From Nymphaea colorata (taxonomy: Eukaryota; Streptophyta; Magnoliopsida; Nymphaeales; Nymphaeaceae), in contig NC_045141.1 in NCBI RefSeq assembly GCF_008831285.2, forward strand, positions 19,960,848 to 20,024,847: a stretch of 64,000 bases of DNA, read 5' to 3'. This document shows, piece after piece, positions 1 to 10,391 of the stretch. The notes under the pieces were generated by a model, which ran no database searches, had not been told where the DNA came from, and saw only the letters and a list, made by a program, of their open reading frames with translations. The position numbers and the translations under genes are program-made. Every line of letters begins with the position of its first letter. Position 1 is the stretch's first letter.

Positions 1-627
1 TCTAGCAATCTCCCCAATCACCATTTAAACACCCTTCTAAGAAAAGGAGGAAAACAAACAGTAACTTAATAGCCACTTTCAATTGCATAAGAGAAGTACA
101 TTTATGAATAAATTATGAATTAAGGGAGCAGCTCAATGAGACCAATAGCACATTATAAGTAAAGAAAGAAAAAATAAAAAACAAGGGAAGCCCACATCCG
201 CACCACATTGCGGTCGGAAGCTCATCTTAGAGCTTACCGAAGAGGTTAATGAACGTCAAAACAGAAAACGCCTCATAAGTTTACTGTCGAATTTATCTTT
301 CATGGGCATGTCTGTTCACGGCAGGGGCTTAACGAAACCAAACCAAAAAACATAAAGGAGCAAAATAGCATCCACAAGAACATGAATTTACTCATGGGAA
401 CTCAGATTCCGACGCCAACACGAAATATAACGTTCACCAATAATAATACCCTCTCTATAACCATGTAAACTGATCCATGCCTCCGCTTAAAGAAACAAAA
501 AAGAACAAGTAATCTCAGCTCCAGAAGCCCACAAAAATAAATAGATAGATACATAAAAACAGGAAGCCCCACATGCACAAAAACTCATTCTAGAACGTGA
601 CGAAAAGGGATTCTACAGTCTACTCAC
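1..627. other. AT-rich non-coding DNA at left edge
   Basis: No reading frame of useful length and no recognisable domain. On the minus strand this could be the first intron of a gene running out of the left edge, because a donor-like GTGAGT lies at 622-627 (minus strand). Nothing else is seen. Confidence 0.4.
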
Positions 628-950
628 CGGGATATCCGTCCAATTAAGCCTCGGACAATACGAGACGCCGACCAAGGGGCGGTGCTCTTCCGGCGCCGGA
701 CAAAGGAAATACCGATTCCTTCACCAGCAAGGAAGAAAGGAGGAGTTTCCGTGGAGGAACCAAGAAAACGAATTCGAGGGAAGGGGTGAATTTTCAACCA
801 AGGAAAGAAAGAAACCAGAGGGATACAAGCAAAAGAGGGGAGACCAAATACGTGGGACGAGGAAAGGCGTACAAGAGGAGGCGATTGCAATTCTTTATGT
901 TATTTCCGATATCCCGGCCTGGCGTTCACCCGTGCCACTACCTCCCCCCC
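628..950 (-). other. possible first (5' UTR) exon of a gene leaving the window to the left
   Basis: This stretch is clearly more GC-rich than its flanks and ends, on the minus strand, in CCCG followed by GTGAGTAG, a strong splice donor. Open frames run through it on both strands, but none encodes a recognisable domain, so a 5' UTR exon followed by a UTR intron is the simplest reading. The gene body would lie outside the window. Low confidence: GC-rich DNA with a chance donor is the alternative. Confidence 0.2.
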
Positions 951-959
951 CTCCTCCTC

Positions 960-2314
960 CCCGATTCACAGTGGGAGGGAGACGTGAAACAGCGGCAGGC
1001 TCTTGTTTTTTTTCACTTCGAAGAGGAAAGAACACGTATGAATACCACGAAGCGTTGGGAAAGAAAGCCTCCGGCCTCCGGGCCTCGAGTTGATGACGGT
1101 AGAATCGAAGGCTCGGAATCTCTAAATTCGGATCCATCCGAACCGACCCGGATGTCAACTGGTTTGCACTCTGGAGCTCGATTCAATTTTTCCTTTTTCG
1201 ACAAAAAACTGAAAACGAAAAACTGATAAACACCATCTATGGCTCTGATTTTACAACACTGATTTTCTATGCATTTTTAAGATATAATTATAAAATTGGA
1301 CCGTTAATAACTCAATAGTTTAGGGATTGACCTTAATATCCACCCACATTGAATTCTCATTAGCATTGAATTTTCATTAGCATTTGCTTTAGTGATAAGA
1401 GAGAGCAATAAAATATGAATGTATAACAAAATTTGATGACAAGAAGTATCTTAAATACATAAACAAACAGCAAAAACAAAAATAAAAAAACGAAATATAC
1501 AAAACAACAACACAATAAAATTGAATAAGAGGGGTGATGAAAGACTGTATAACGGAACAGCAGAGTCACCTAGCAACAAACGAAAAACGATGTTGTAGTC
1601 GAATAGCAAAATGAACATTCTTTTACACAAGGCATGCCACAGAATTCGACGATAAGAAGGTGTCCTTGAAGACCCTCTTTTTGAGTTCATCTCAAATGCG
1701 CTACCAAGAGGATATGAACCACAACTTCCAAACAAAGAAAGAAAATAGACTTGCCAACCAGAGGCCAAAAGATGCGATTTCCATAAGCATGTTATCGCTA
1801 GCTTAATCAATAATTGTAAAAAATCAGTTTAATTGACAGAGCTGCCAATTGGGTGATCAGCTGAATTAGTTAAGAAATTCACCAAAAGCATATTGCAAAA
1901 AACAAAAAATGGAAATTCTTGAAATATAAAAAACATAAAGCATATTAAAAAATAATTAAAAGAGTTTGGCATGTAGCACCCTTAAATCGGCCATGGGACC
2001 GACTCTGTTTGCCAAACAATTCGATTCAGTTCAATTTAATTAGGCCGATATCAGACAAATAAATAAGGATAGTATCGCACTTATATTTATAAATTCAGAT
2101 CATTTTATAAAATCGACTTCAGTTTGTAATTCATATGGAACCTGGATATGGTTCTTCTCGCAGTGTGTCTTATTAAACTCAGCAATGATATTTCGTCTCA
2201 TATGTTGAAAACTGATAAAATTTATTTGGATCGTCGGTATGAATGGGTACTGGTGCGTATCAGCTATTAAAAATAAGCTTGATATTTAATTATTTTTTAT
2301 CAATATTTCAATTA
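960..2314. other. intergenic, no gene seen
   Basis: Mostly AT-rich sequence with short spurious frames on both strands. No conserved protein motif, tRNA or element boundary was recognised. Confidence 0.4.
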
Positions 2315-2322
2315 ATTCGGTC

Positions 2323-2688
2323 TAAGGTTGGGCATCCAGCTGGTGCCTGACCTATGACGGGCCGAACCTGGGCTAGCTTTGTATCTCTCTCTTTCTCTCT
2401 TATTTTCTTGACAAGATGCCGTGGTCACGAGTGACTGTCACCAATACTTATATATTTCCTTTCTTGCTATCTTTGTAAACCCTAGGCGACTGTCAAGGGT
2501 GTCACCACCATATGCAATTTTTTTTTGGTCCGACTGTCGAACCAAACCTAAGGTGGCATAACATCCGGGCCGACTCGATTAGTTATCAGGCTGGGTCCTT
2601 GCCTGGCTGCCAGCAAGGGTTTATGCCTGACCAAGCCCCATGTTCTAAAGCCTCGAGCCAGCCCAGTCTAGCCCATTGCACCGCCCTA
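2323..2688. mobile_element. short non-autonomous hAT-type element (MITE-like)
   Basis: A perfect 8-bp duplication ATTCGGTC flanks the element at 2315-2322 and 2689-2696. The left end begins TAAGGTTGGGCATCC; the right end read inward begins TAGGGCGGTGCAATGGGC. These are imperfect inverted ends of the TA(A/G)GG..GGGCA type also seen in the two larger elements at 9158 and 35789. An 8-bp target duplication is the hallmark of hAT transposases. At 366 bp it has no coding capacity and must have been moved by a transposase supplied elsewhere. Confidence 0.7.
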
Positions 2689-2696
2689 ATTCGGTC

Positions 2697-4676
2697 TCAT
2701 GTCAACCTAATTACAAGAAAAGGAGACATATCAATAAATCCCCAATATTCACAATACTGGTCTTCCTACTTATGTCTAATCCCCAATATAAATCCATTCT
2801 GTTGACAACCCCGTTGACATTAAACAATCCAAGTTGCCATAAGAAGAAGCAAATCAATTCTAAAGACGTTATGGTTTTCTGAAACATTTATTTTCTCTTT
2901 AAATAAGGGGCGAACATGGTGATAGGGATGTGAACGAGTCGGATTTGGGCCTGAAATGACAAGAATCCTGCTTATTAATTCGCTACATGGAGGGGCATTA
3001 GAATACAGAATCCAAAAGATAAGCAAAAGTTATTTACTGGACTGGATTTGGTAAGATTTGAGGAACCCATAAGAAACAGAGGGCAAACTGGATTGTAGCT
3101 GGTGTGGGCAATTGCCCACAGAGGTTACTTTATTTACATATATTACTTTATCTAAATATATTAACTTCTTTTTTTCTTGAATACTTCTTAAAGTTCGAAA
3201 ATTAAACTTATAGTGCCCCTCAACCAAAATGTTCTACCAACTGATAAGAAATATAAATTTCTTAGTGAAACCGAGTGGTGAGATTTTATTGATCAAAGAT
3301 CTTTTGATGAGTGCGAGGATTACGACCCACTGTCCTGAAAAAGCCTAAAGGCTCTCTTTATTCCCCTGCCTCCAAGGTCTTGGGTTACATCAGGCATCAG
3401 TGGCAACAACGATCCGTTCAACTTACGTACAGTGTTCAAATACCTCTTTCAAACGTATAATCTCCTCTTCTTTCAGGAATTGATATGGGTGAACCAATAT
3501 TTTTTTCCCCCAAACCGTTGTAACAACCCAACCATGACGCCATTTCTTATTTGAAAATTAGATTCTTTTGAAAATATTGTTTTCTGTAAGACAGGGTCTT
3601 GACAAACCAGTTTTTCACCAAACCCATTTTTAACTTTTAGAGTGTCACCCAAACCCACCCTAAAAATTATACGATTGATTGGTTGAATCCAATGATCTCC
3701 TCATAAGATGTGACTTCTGTGATCTCCTCATGAGAGGGTGACTTCTGCCATGTGGCATTGCGTTATCGTAGGTGTTAATAGTATTATACCATAACAAATA
3801 ACCTGATTTTCATGAGTATCCGCAGTTAAGGACCACGATTTTAACTTTTTTTTTTTTTTACAGTGCATCTTTCATATGTCATGCGACTTTTCTTTTAGAC
3901 ACTTGGCAATATTGTGATTTATTAGATAAGCACCGTAAATCATACCCATCAAATTACTTTTGCCTTCTGATTATTTAGTGACCTGGCTAATACGATATAC
4001 TACCATAACTACCTGCTTCCTAGTTATTAATAATCCAACTAAGAGTTTGTAACCTGAACTCGATTTTTCCAATTGGCCTTATTATTTCATAAAGCAAATC
4101 CGATCTCATAGTTTGACAGTCCTATTTTTTCAACGTTAAGGGCTATTGCGCCCTAATAAACAGAGAGGTAAAAATAATTAAGCCTGTTCCCATGCAACAA
4201 TACAAGTTAGTTCAAGAGACTTGTGCTCTCCAGTCGTCACATTATCTCACTCGAGTCCAAGACCGAACAGATGCTTCAGTATGAAAAACTAACAGTTTAA
4301 GGTTTGTCAGCTAGATGGTCCAAGTTCTAAGCTATATTTGATTCCCTCATGCAAAATCAACGACCACTTTCATTACTTTCTCCTTTTCTCCAATAAAAGA
4401 CTGCGCCTCAAATGGCATATGCACAGCCTAGACTAAACCAATAAATTCTAAGGCGAATGGTTTCAAAATTGCTACTCTGATTACCTTTTTTGTCTACATA
4501 TGTGTCATGTTCCCTGGTGAGTAAGGGAGACCGGTTCAGCTTCAGATGAAGGGTGTACATTCCTGCGAGCAAAAGCTTAATGTTTGCACAATTAGAACAT
4601 ATAAACAAGCCATAATATGTAAAAAGAGCACGAGCACATCTGCTTCATACACGGGCAGCGTTTTCATCATAGTCCA
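2697..4676. other. intergenic and CDT1 3' flank, no gene seen
   Basis: AT-rich sequence. About 3093-3230 contains a diverged dispersed repeat with a 'gggcaattgcccac' core, loosely similar to sequence near 24,870 and 25,320. The part nearest 4676 is probably the 3' UTR of CDT1. No other gene is supported. Confidence 0.4.
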
Positions 4677-7600
4677 TTAGGACCGCTGTCCGGCAGCTCC
4701 CCCAGCCATCACCAACCTAGCTCTTAAAGATTCAGGATCTGATATCTTCTTGCAGATGCTGACAATACACAACAGAGAATATATCAGGAACTGGTTGATC
4801 ATGTGAAGTAGCATCCACATAATAAAGCAACTAAAAACAGGAATATAGGATATGGTTTTTGAATAGAAAAATTATTTACCATCATTTCCGTTCACTGAGA
4901 TGGAAAAGTAAAAAAGCGAGAAATTTACAGATACACTTAGAATTTAGAAACCACATTTTTCGTATATTATACTCACAAGATGTAGTAATGATGTAAAACA
5001 AATATACAGTTGATAGCAGAAAAGTACGAAAAGCATAAAGCATCCTTTGACAAAAAGCCCCACAGATGTTCTTTTATACGTGAACCGGCAAAATCAACAC
5101 CGAATGCTTGTTTTAGAGAGAAGTCAAACGCTTATCGGAAAGTAACCGACACCCTACAGGAGCTAGAGAAACTCCTTAATCATGATCGAAGTGAAGTAAT
5201 GTACCCTACAGGAGCTAGAGAAACTCCTTAATCATGATCGAAGTGAAGTAATGTATCTACACTCAGCAAAATTTTATTTTTGCAGAATATTGATGAAATT
5301 TGATTGTATTTGAAATAAAAAAATTATACAACCGCTGGCAAAGGATTCTTACCAAAATACAAAATCACCACCTAGCTTCTTCTCAGAAATCCAATCTGGG
5401 ATCATCTCTTGCAGCAGTTTCAATTGTTCTTCAATTTCCCCTGCAACAACTTATCTGATCAATTTGGATCTAGTTCACATATGAGGCAGCTTTAGGAGAA
5501 ATTTGAGGTTAGATCATATCAAGGGTATGCATTTTATCCGTTTGCTGCAAGCCACTGCAATATCCATAGCAATCTTTCAACAATGTTCTCATGGTAGGGT
5601 CTTGAAAAAATTGCTTTTCATGAAAACCTTTTGAAAATTTCAACTACTGAAAGTATAGAAAATACTAAAAACATATGAAATAAAGCTCTCTTGTAGAAAC
5701 ACAAGAAACAATTGCAGAAGTATTTAGTATGCAAAAGAAAATAAAGATATAATAGACGACATTCAACAGAACATACAAGAGAAAAATAAAGGACCTGCAA
5801 AAATATTTTATTATTTCTCATGGTATTTGCTCGGAGTTATCAGCAAGCTAAAATGGAGCTTATGCGCTATTTTTCAGATTATCGTGGAGGTCTGTAACAA
5901 GTTTCAACTATGAAGCCAATTCTGGCTTGGAAACTCCACAGTCCGTTGGCAGAAAATAACCATAAAACAGCAGTACATCCAAGTCAACTTCCACATTCCA
6001 AAAAAAAAAAGCACAAAAATAATTCCAATGAAAATCTAATTTCATACCTCTGTCAACAATGTCAAGATCCTTTGCCATTATTTTGTATATGAGTTCCTCT
6101 TTTGTAATGACAGTGCATCTAGCAGCCTGAAATACGACGTAAATCATATCAAAGAGCTTGGGAATGCAATTGATCATCTTGTTGTGTGCCTTTGCTTCAT
6201 TTTCCACCATCTTTTTCCTTTCCTTTTCATCCAACTGTCAAAAACATACAACGGCCACCACTTTCAGAGTTAAGGAGGATCAATCAAAAGAGATGGACAT
6301 GAAATGCCAAAACATAGCCTAGAAAAATATGCAAGCCACACCGATTTTAGCAGCGTTGGAGGAAGTGTCCTGACAATCTCTTCATCTGTAGACAATCTTC
6401 CTTTTCCATTTTCTTTTTCCACTGAATTGATAGGTGAAAGGAAATTCAGAGCCTTTGGCCTAGTGACATGCCTCTGTCCTTTGGTATACAGTGTAGAACT
6501 ACTTTCTGGAGTCACCCTAGCTCTTTTAGGAGTTAATAGACTTGGTGTGCTAGACATCAATAATCTCGCTGGAGTGGAATCAGGTTCTCGAGTAGGAGTT
6601 TCAGATACTTCCAACCCTTTTCTTGAGCAATACAGATCATTCTTGATATTTTCACCTGCCTTTGAATCACCAAGAGGAGTTGAGTCAAGCTCCTTTCCAA
6701 GCATGGAAGCTTTTGTTGGCGTTGACTCTATGGATGAGGCAAACGAAGAAATTTGGCCGCTGAAAGGTTCCAAAGAATCCATTTGGACATTGCTGGGTGA
6801 GTCTTCAGTGCTGGAGGTGGCTTGGGGATTAGGTCCATCGCTAAGACTAACTTCCTGTGCTGTTGTTAGAGACAAGAGCTGGGTCTTCTTAGATTCTGAA
6901 AGAGGAGTTTTCTGGGTGAACCGCCTCTTGAACCGGCTCAAGAAACTCCCTAGAGGTGGTAGAGCTACGTTTTCAATTGCTGATCCATCAACAGGTCTTG
7001 AGGAGGAAGAATTTACTCCATGGTCAAGATTGACGTTGATCCTACATTCTGGCACGACCGCATCATGACATGCTTGTTGTAATTCTCTGAATGTCTCTGG
7101 CAAAATCTCCTCTGGAATCTCAGCATCCTGAAATGCGGTGAAAATAATTAGTTATCGGGAGTAGGAACAGTAAGAAACTAACATGATTGACAATAAATAA
7201 ACAAGATGGAAAGGCCTATAAGTGGAAAATGAGAACCTAATAGCAATATATATCTGACAAGAAACACGATTCCAACTATCAGGTAAAGAATCCACAAATT
7301 ATAAGGAGTTCAAAAGTTCTTTGCTTCTAACATAGGCAACGCAAATCCATAAATATCATCTAATGAACAAGTGAAATTTTGGTGGGCAATTCAACATCTT
7401 TTTCTGCTTATGACTGATAAATTTTCTAGAAGGCGACCAATCCGAAGAATACATATTTTCCAAAAGGTAACTTCAATGTGCAGCACAAAAAATCGTAAAT
7501 TATTGAGACAAGCTCCCCAAGTAGGATTCTACTGTTTGGGCAGCACAAACGCTAAGGTGATATGGTCAGATTTCTCATATGTTCATTAAGGTTTCCTTTT

Positions 7601-8696
7601 TGAAGCTTTTTGGAGAGACAAGAACCACAAAGAGTACAAAGAACACCTCTTGTTTCGATTCTACGAATGCCAGCACCCGAGCCCGCAGCACCTTGCTCAA
7701 AGCTAAGTACTTGTCTCCATTCAGCTTTAGTGCCTCTGGCCTCAATTGAATCAGAACCTCTGGCTTCATACAGCAGGACTTCTCATCGTGCAGAAGGGTG
7801 GTCTCAATTTCAATCGCCTCTGGCATAAAAGATTTTAACTGTGCTAGATGACGACGGGAGAAGCCCCTGAACCATTGTCAAATAAACCGCCAGTTTACAC
7901 AAAAAAAGTACTCACGGAGATCAATAAACAAACGAAGAAAGGGATCTTATTGAACTCACTTGTTCGTCAAAACCTGGACAGAGGAGCAAATATTGGCAAA
8001 AGTGGGAGCATAACCTTTCAGTCGAAGCAACCTTATTGAACTGACAAGTGATGCAAATTGATCACATAAGCTCTCGTACCTGAATGTCACAGCAAATAAA
8101 GAGCAGATTTCATACCAACAGATTAAACTATTTGACCATAAACAACTAAAAAAACCCTAAGTTCCAAATGAAAAATGGCATCATATACCAACATGAAAAG
8201 CCAAATATACCGTGTTATATGTTAAAAGATGGTAAAAAAAGGGACCTATCGAACTTCCCACGAGGAAGAAGAAGCATATTGCTTCCAAATTGGTAACTTC
8301 TCTATTACATCAGTCATAAAACATAAAAAAATCCAAAAAAAAAAAAGACAATTACCTTGGTGGGAGCTTTGCCGCCGGTTCGTTCTTTCCGACATCCTCG
8401 GAGGATCTGCACTCGGGATTGTAATCATTGTTCGTTGCGCACATTTCCGCGGGTACGGGCTTCACATTATCGACGGATCGCAAGGAGAGGTGTCTCGCTC
8501 GCTCCTCCACCGCTTTTTGTGGAGTCCGCAAGCAAGATGAACGATGGGCGGACTCCAGATCTTCGCACGAAGAGTCGGGATCTGCTTCTTGGTAGGAGAG
8601 CTTTTTCTTGGACCTGAAGAGAGGTTGAGCAGGGGAAGCGATCTCTCCCTGGGGCTTCAACAATCCTTCCGAACTCTTCTGAGAACGAAGGTCCAT
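4677..8696 (-). CDS. CDT1: DNA replication licensing factor CDT1, seven exons
   Basis: CDT1 loads the MCM2-7 helicase onto ORC/CDC6-marked origins in G1. Exons (minus strand, 5' to 3'): 8696-8356, 8079-7960, 7866-7647, 7127-6342, 6234-6048, 5440-5353, 4758-4677; they join in frame to 1824 nt (607 aa). Residues about 110-240 carry the CDT1 middle fold (KLPPRYESLCDQFASLVSS and a PEAIEIETTLLHDEKSC block). Residues about 490-590 form the C-terminal MCM-binding winged helix (MINCIPKLFDMIY, VITKEELIYKI, EIEEQLKLLQEM). The start ATG at 8696-8694 gives MDLRSQKS. Minimal CDK sites (TPQK near residue 58; TPTK, TPTR and TPKR in the long exon 4) and an RxL-like RHL (68-70) fit known cell-cycle control by phosphorylation and turnover. 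The exon 3 and exon 4 donors (GTGTTC, GTGTGG) are weak, so those borders are least certain. Arabidopsis homologues are of similar length. Confidence 0.93.
5151..5254. repeat. 52-bp tandem duplication inside the last CDT1 intron
   Basis: Two adjacent copies of a 52-bp unit beginning ACCCTACAGGAGCTAGAG, at 5151-5202 and 5203-5254, with no differences seen by eye. This points to a very recent slippage or unequal exchange event. It lies in the intron between CDT1 exons 6 and 7 and does not touch a splice site. Confidence 0.9.
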
Positions 8697-8793
8697 AGCG
8701 AGAGAGAGAGAGATGAGGGTTTCTGAGAAGGGAGGTCTCCAGCAGGCGTTGTGGGAGAGGGAAGCAACGTCTGGGAGGGCTTCGCTCCAAGGT

Positions 8794-8801
8794 TTTGGCG
8801 G
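8794..8801. promoter_or_regulatory. E2F-type binding site in the CDT1 promoter
   Basis: TTTGGCGG fits the E2F consensus TTTSSCGS and lies about 98 bp upstream of the CDT1 start codon. CDT1 genes are known E2F targets in plants and animals, so G1/S-phase control is expected. The match is by consensus only. Confidence 0.55.
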
Positions 8802-9157
8802 GGGATTGGGGGGCCCCGGGCGTTTCCCTCCAAATGCTAAATGACAAATGTGCCCTGAGGGAAAAACGATGAACAGCCTCTTCTTCCCTTCCCAACTTAA
8901 CACGAGCTAAGGTGCTGCAATCAAGTAGTTAGACTTATTTTTTCTATGTATTTGGAATGGTTTCTATTGTTCAAGTCTATTGATTCGTCGAAAGCAATGT
9001 TGTGCCTGTTATTGGTCATTTTTTTTACTGATCTTGATGTATTGGTTGATGCTAAGCATCCCATTCTTCTTTGTGCATGTTCATCGAATCCCATAGCGGA
9101 TAAAAGGGTAAAAAACTAACATAACATTTTAATTTTGTAACCAACCGAACTCGAAGC

Positions 9158-10006
9158 TAGGGCTGGCATCGGGCCGGGCCAATGTAATTTCGGACCTCGG
9201 GCTTTCGTTAATGTACGAAGCCCAGCCCGATTGATAATGGGTCGGGCGAGCTTAGTCGGGCTTTTGGGCGGAGCATGCTTGTTTCTCACGATAGTTGCCA
9301 GCATTTCACATGGCAAAGCAAGACGTAGATGAAAGCTTCAAGGGTAGGGGGCTGCAGATGAGAACTTCAAAGGGTTTCAGTGCATGCAAGAATTTTCATG
9401 CTTGAATGAGATGGCGGAGGCAAATCCTCTTCTTTCTTCTCCTCCTTCTCGCAAGAGAAATGATCAAGTGGTTGTGGTAGACACTTCATTAGAATGCAAA
9501 ATCTGGTGATGAAATGAAAAAATGATCGACTGGTTGCGATGATAACAAGAAGCGAGGGAGAGAGTGATGAAGAGGCGGTAGCGAGGGAAAGGAGCGCGAT
9601 GGAAGAAGCCCTAATGGGCAGAAAAAAAAATCATCGAAAAAAAGTCAGACCTTCACGGCGATGGCGACAGTGATGGGTAGGACGGAAGGCTGACGGGGAG
9701 GACCGAAGGAGGCAACTGAAGGCCGACGAGGAGTAAGAGGCAGTCTCGACGACGGGAATGAAACTTTTAACAACAAAAACTGCAAAACCCTAAGTTACCT
9801 AACTTTATTTTTGTAAAAAAAAAATACAATAATAATAATGTCGAGCTTCTCGGACCGCCAATTATCACAGCAATTAGCCCGAGCACGACCCGTTATTTAC
9901 CAGGCCGGGCCAAGCCCGAAACTCAAATTTTCAAGGCTCGGGCCCGAGCCCATGGCGGGCCGGGTACCGCGTACCCGGCGGTAGCCCGGCCCGATGCCCA
10001 GGCTTA
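9158..10006. mobile_element. non-autonomous hAT-type element with GGGC-rich ends
   Basis: An exact 8-bp duplication CTCGAAGC flanks it at 9150-9157 and 10007-10014. The left end reads TAGGGCTGGCATCGGGCCGG and the right end, read inward, TAAGCCTGGGCATCGGGCCG, forming clear inverted ends with subterminal CGGGC repeats. The inner right arm (about 9780-9900) matches in reverse complement the inner left arm of the element at 35789 (about 35,890-36,020), so both belong to one family. No transposase is encoded. The 849-bp element sits in the space between the CDT1 and receptor-kinase promoters. Confidence 0.85.
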
Positions 10007-10391
10007 CTCGAAGCGGCCGAATTAGTAATATCTCAAAAGAAAAGGAGTATATTAAAAATGCTGAAAAATAGAAGCAGTTTTGGGGGTAGGTGCGGGAAAG
10101 GAAGGACTGCGAAACAAAATCGTTCGTCCTCGGTGCTCGCATTGACGTGTCTGAAGAAGAGAAGGCAAGTGCGGCCATAGGAGACCTCAATCAATGGAGT
10201 AAGCCGACACGGCGAGAAGGGAGGAAGTTGAGGACGAGGATGACGAAGTCAATGCACAACAAGGGCTGGGAAGAGGAAAAGAAGGGCTCCAATATCTCGA
10301 GGGGAAAGAAGACAATGTCCCAGCTCCTCTGGTTTCACCGTGAACGTTTTCTCCATCTCGCTCCTCCTCTGTTTCCTACTTGGCACTTCCA

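Noticed and set aside
6304..7068. 254-codon plus-strand frame
   Set aside because: It is the antisense shadow of CDT1 exon 4, whose minus-strand translation carries the expected CDK sites and joins correctly to the neighbouring exons.
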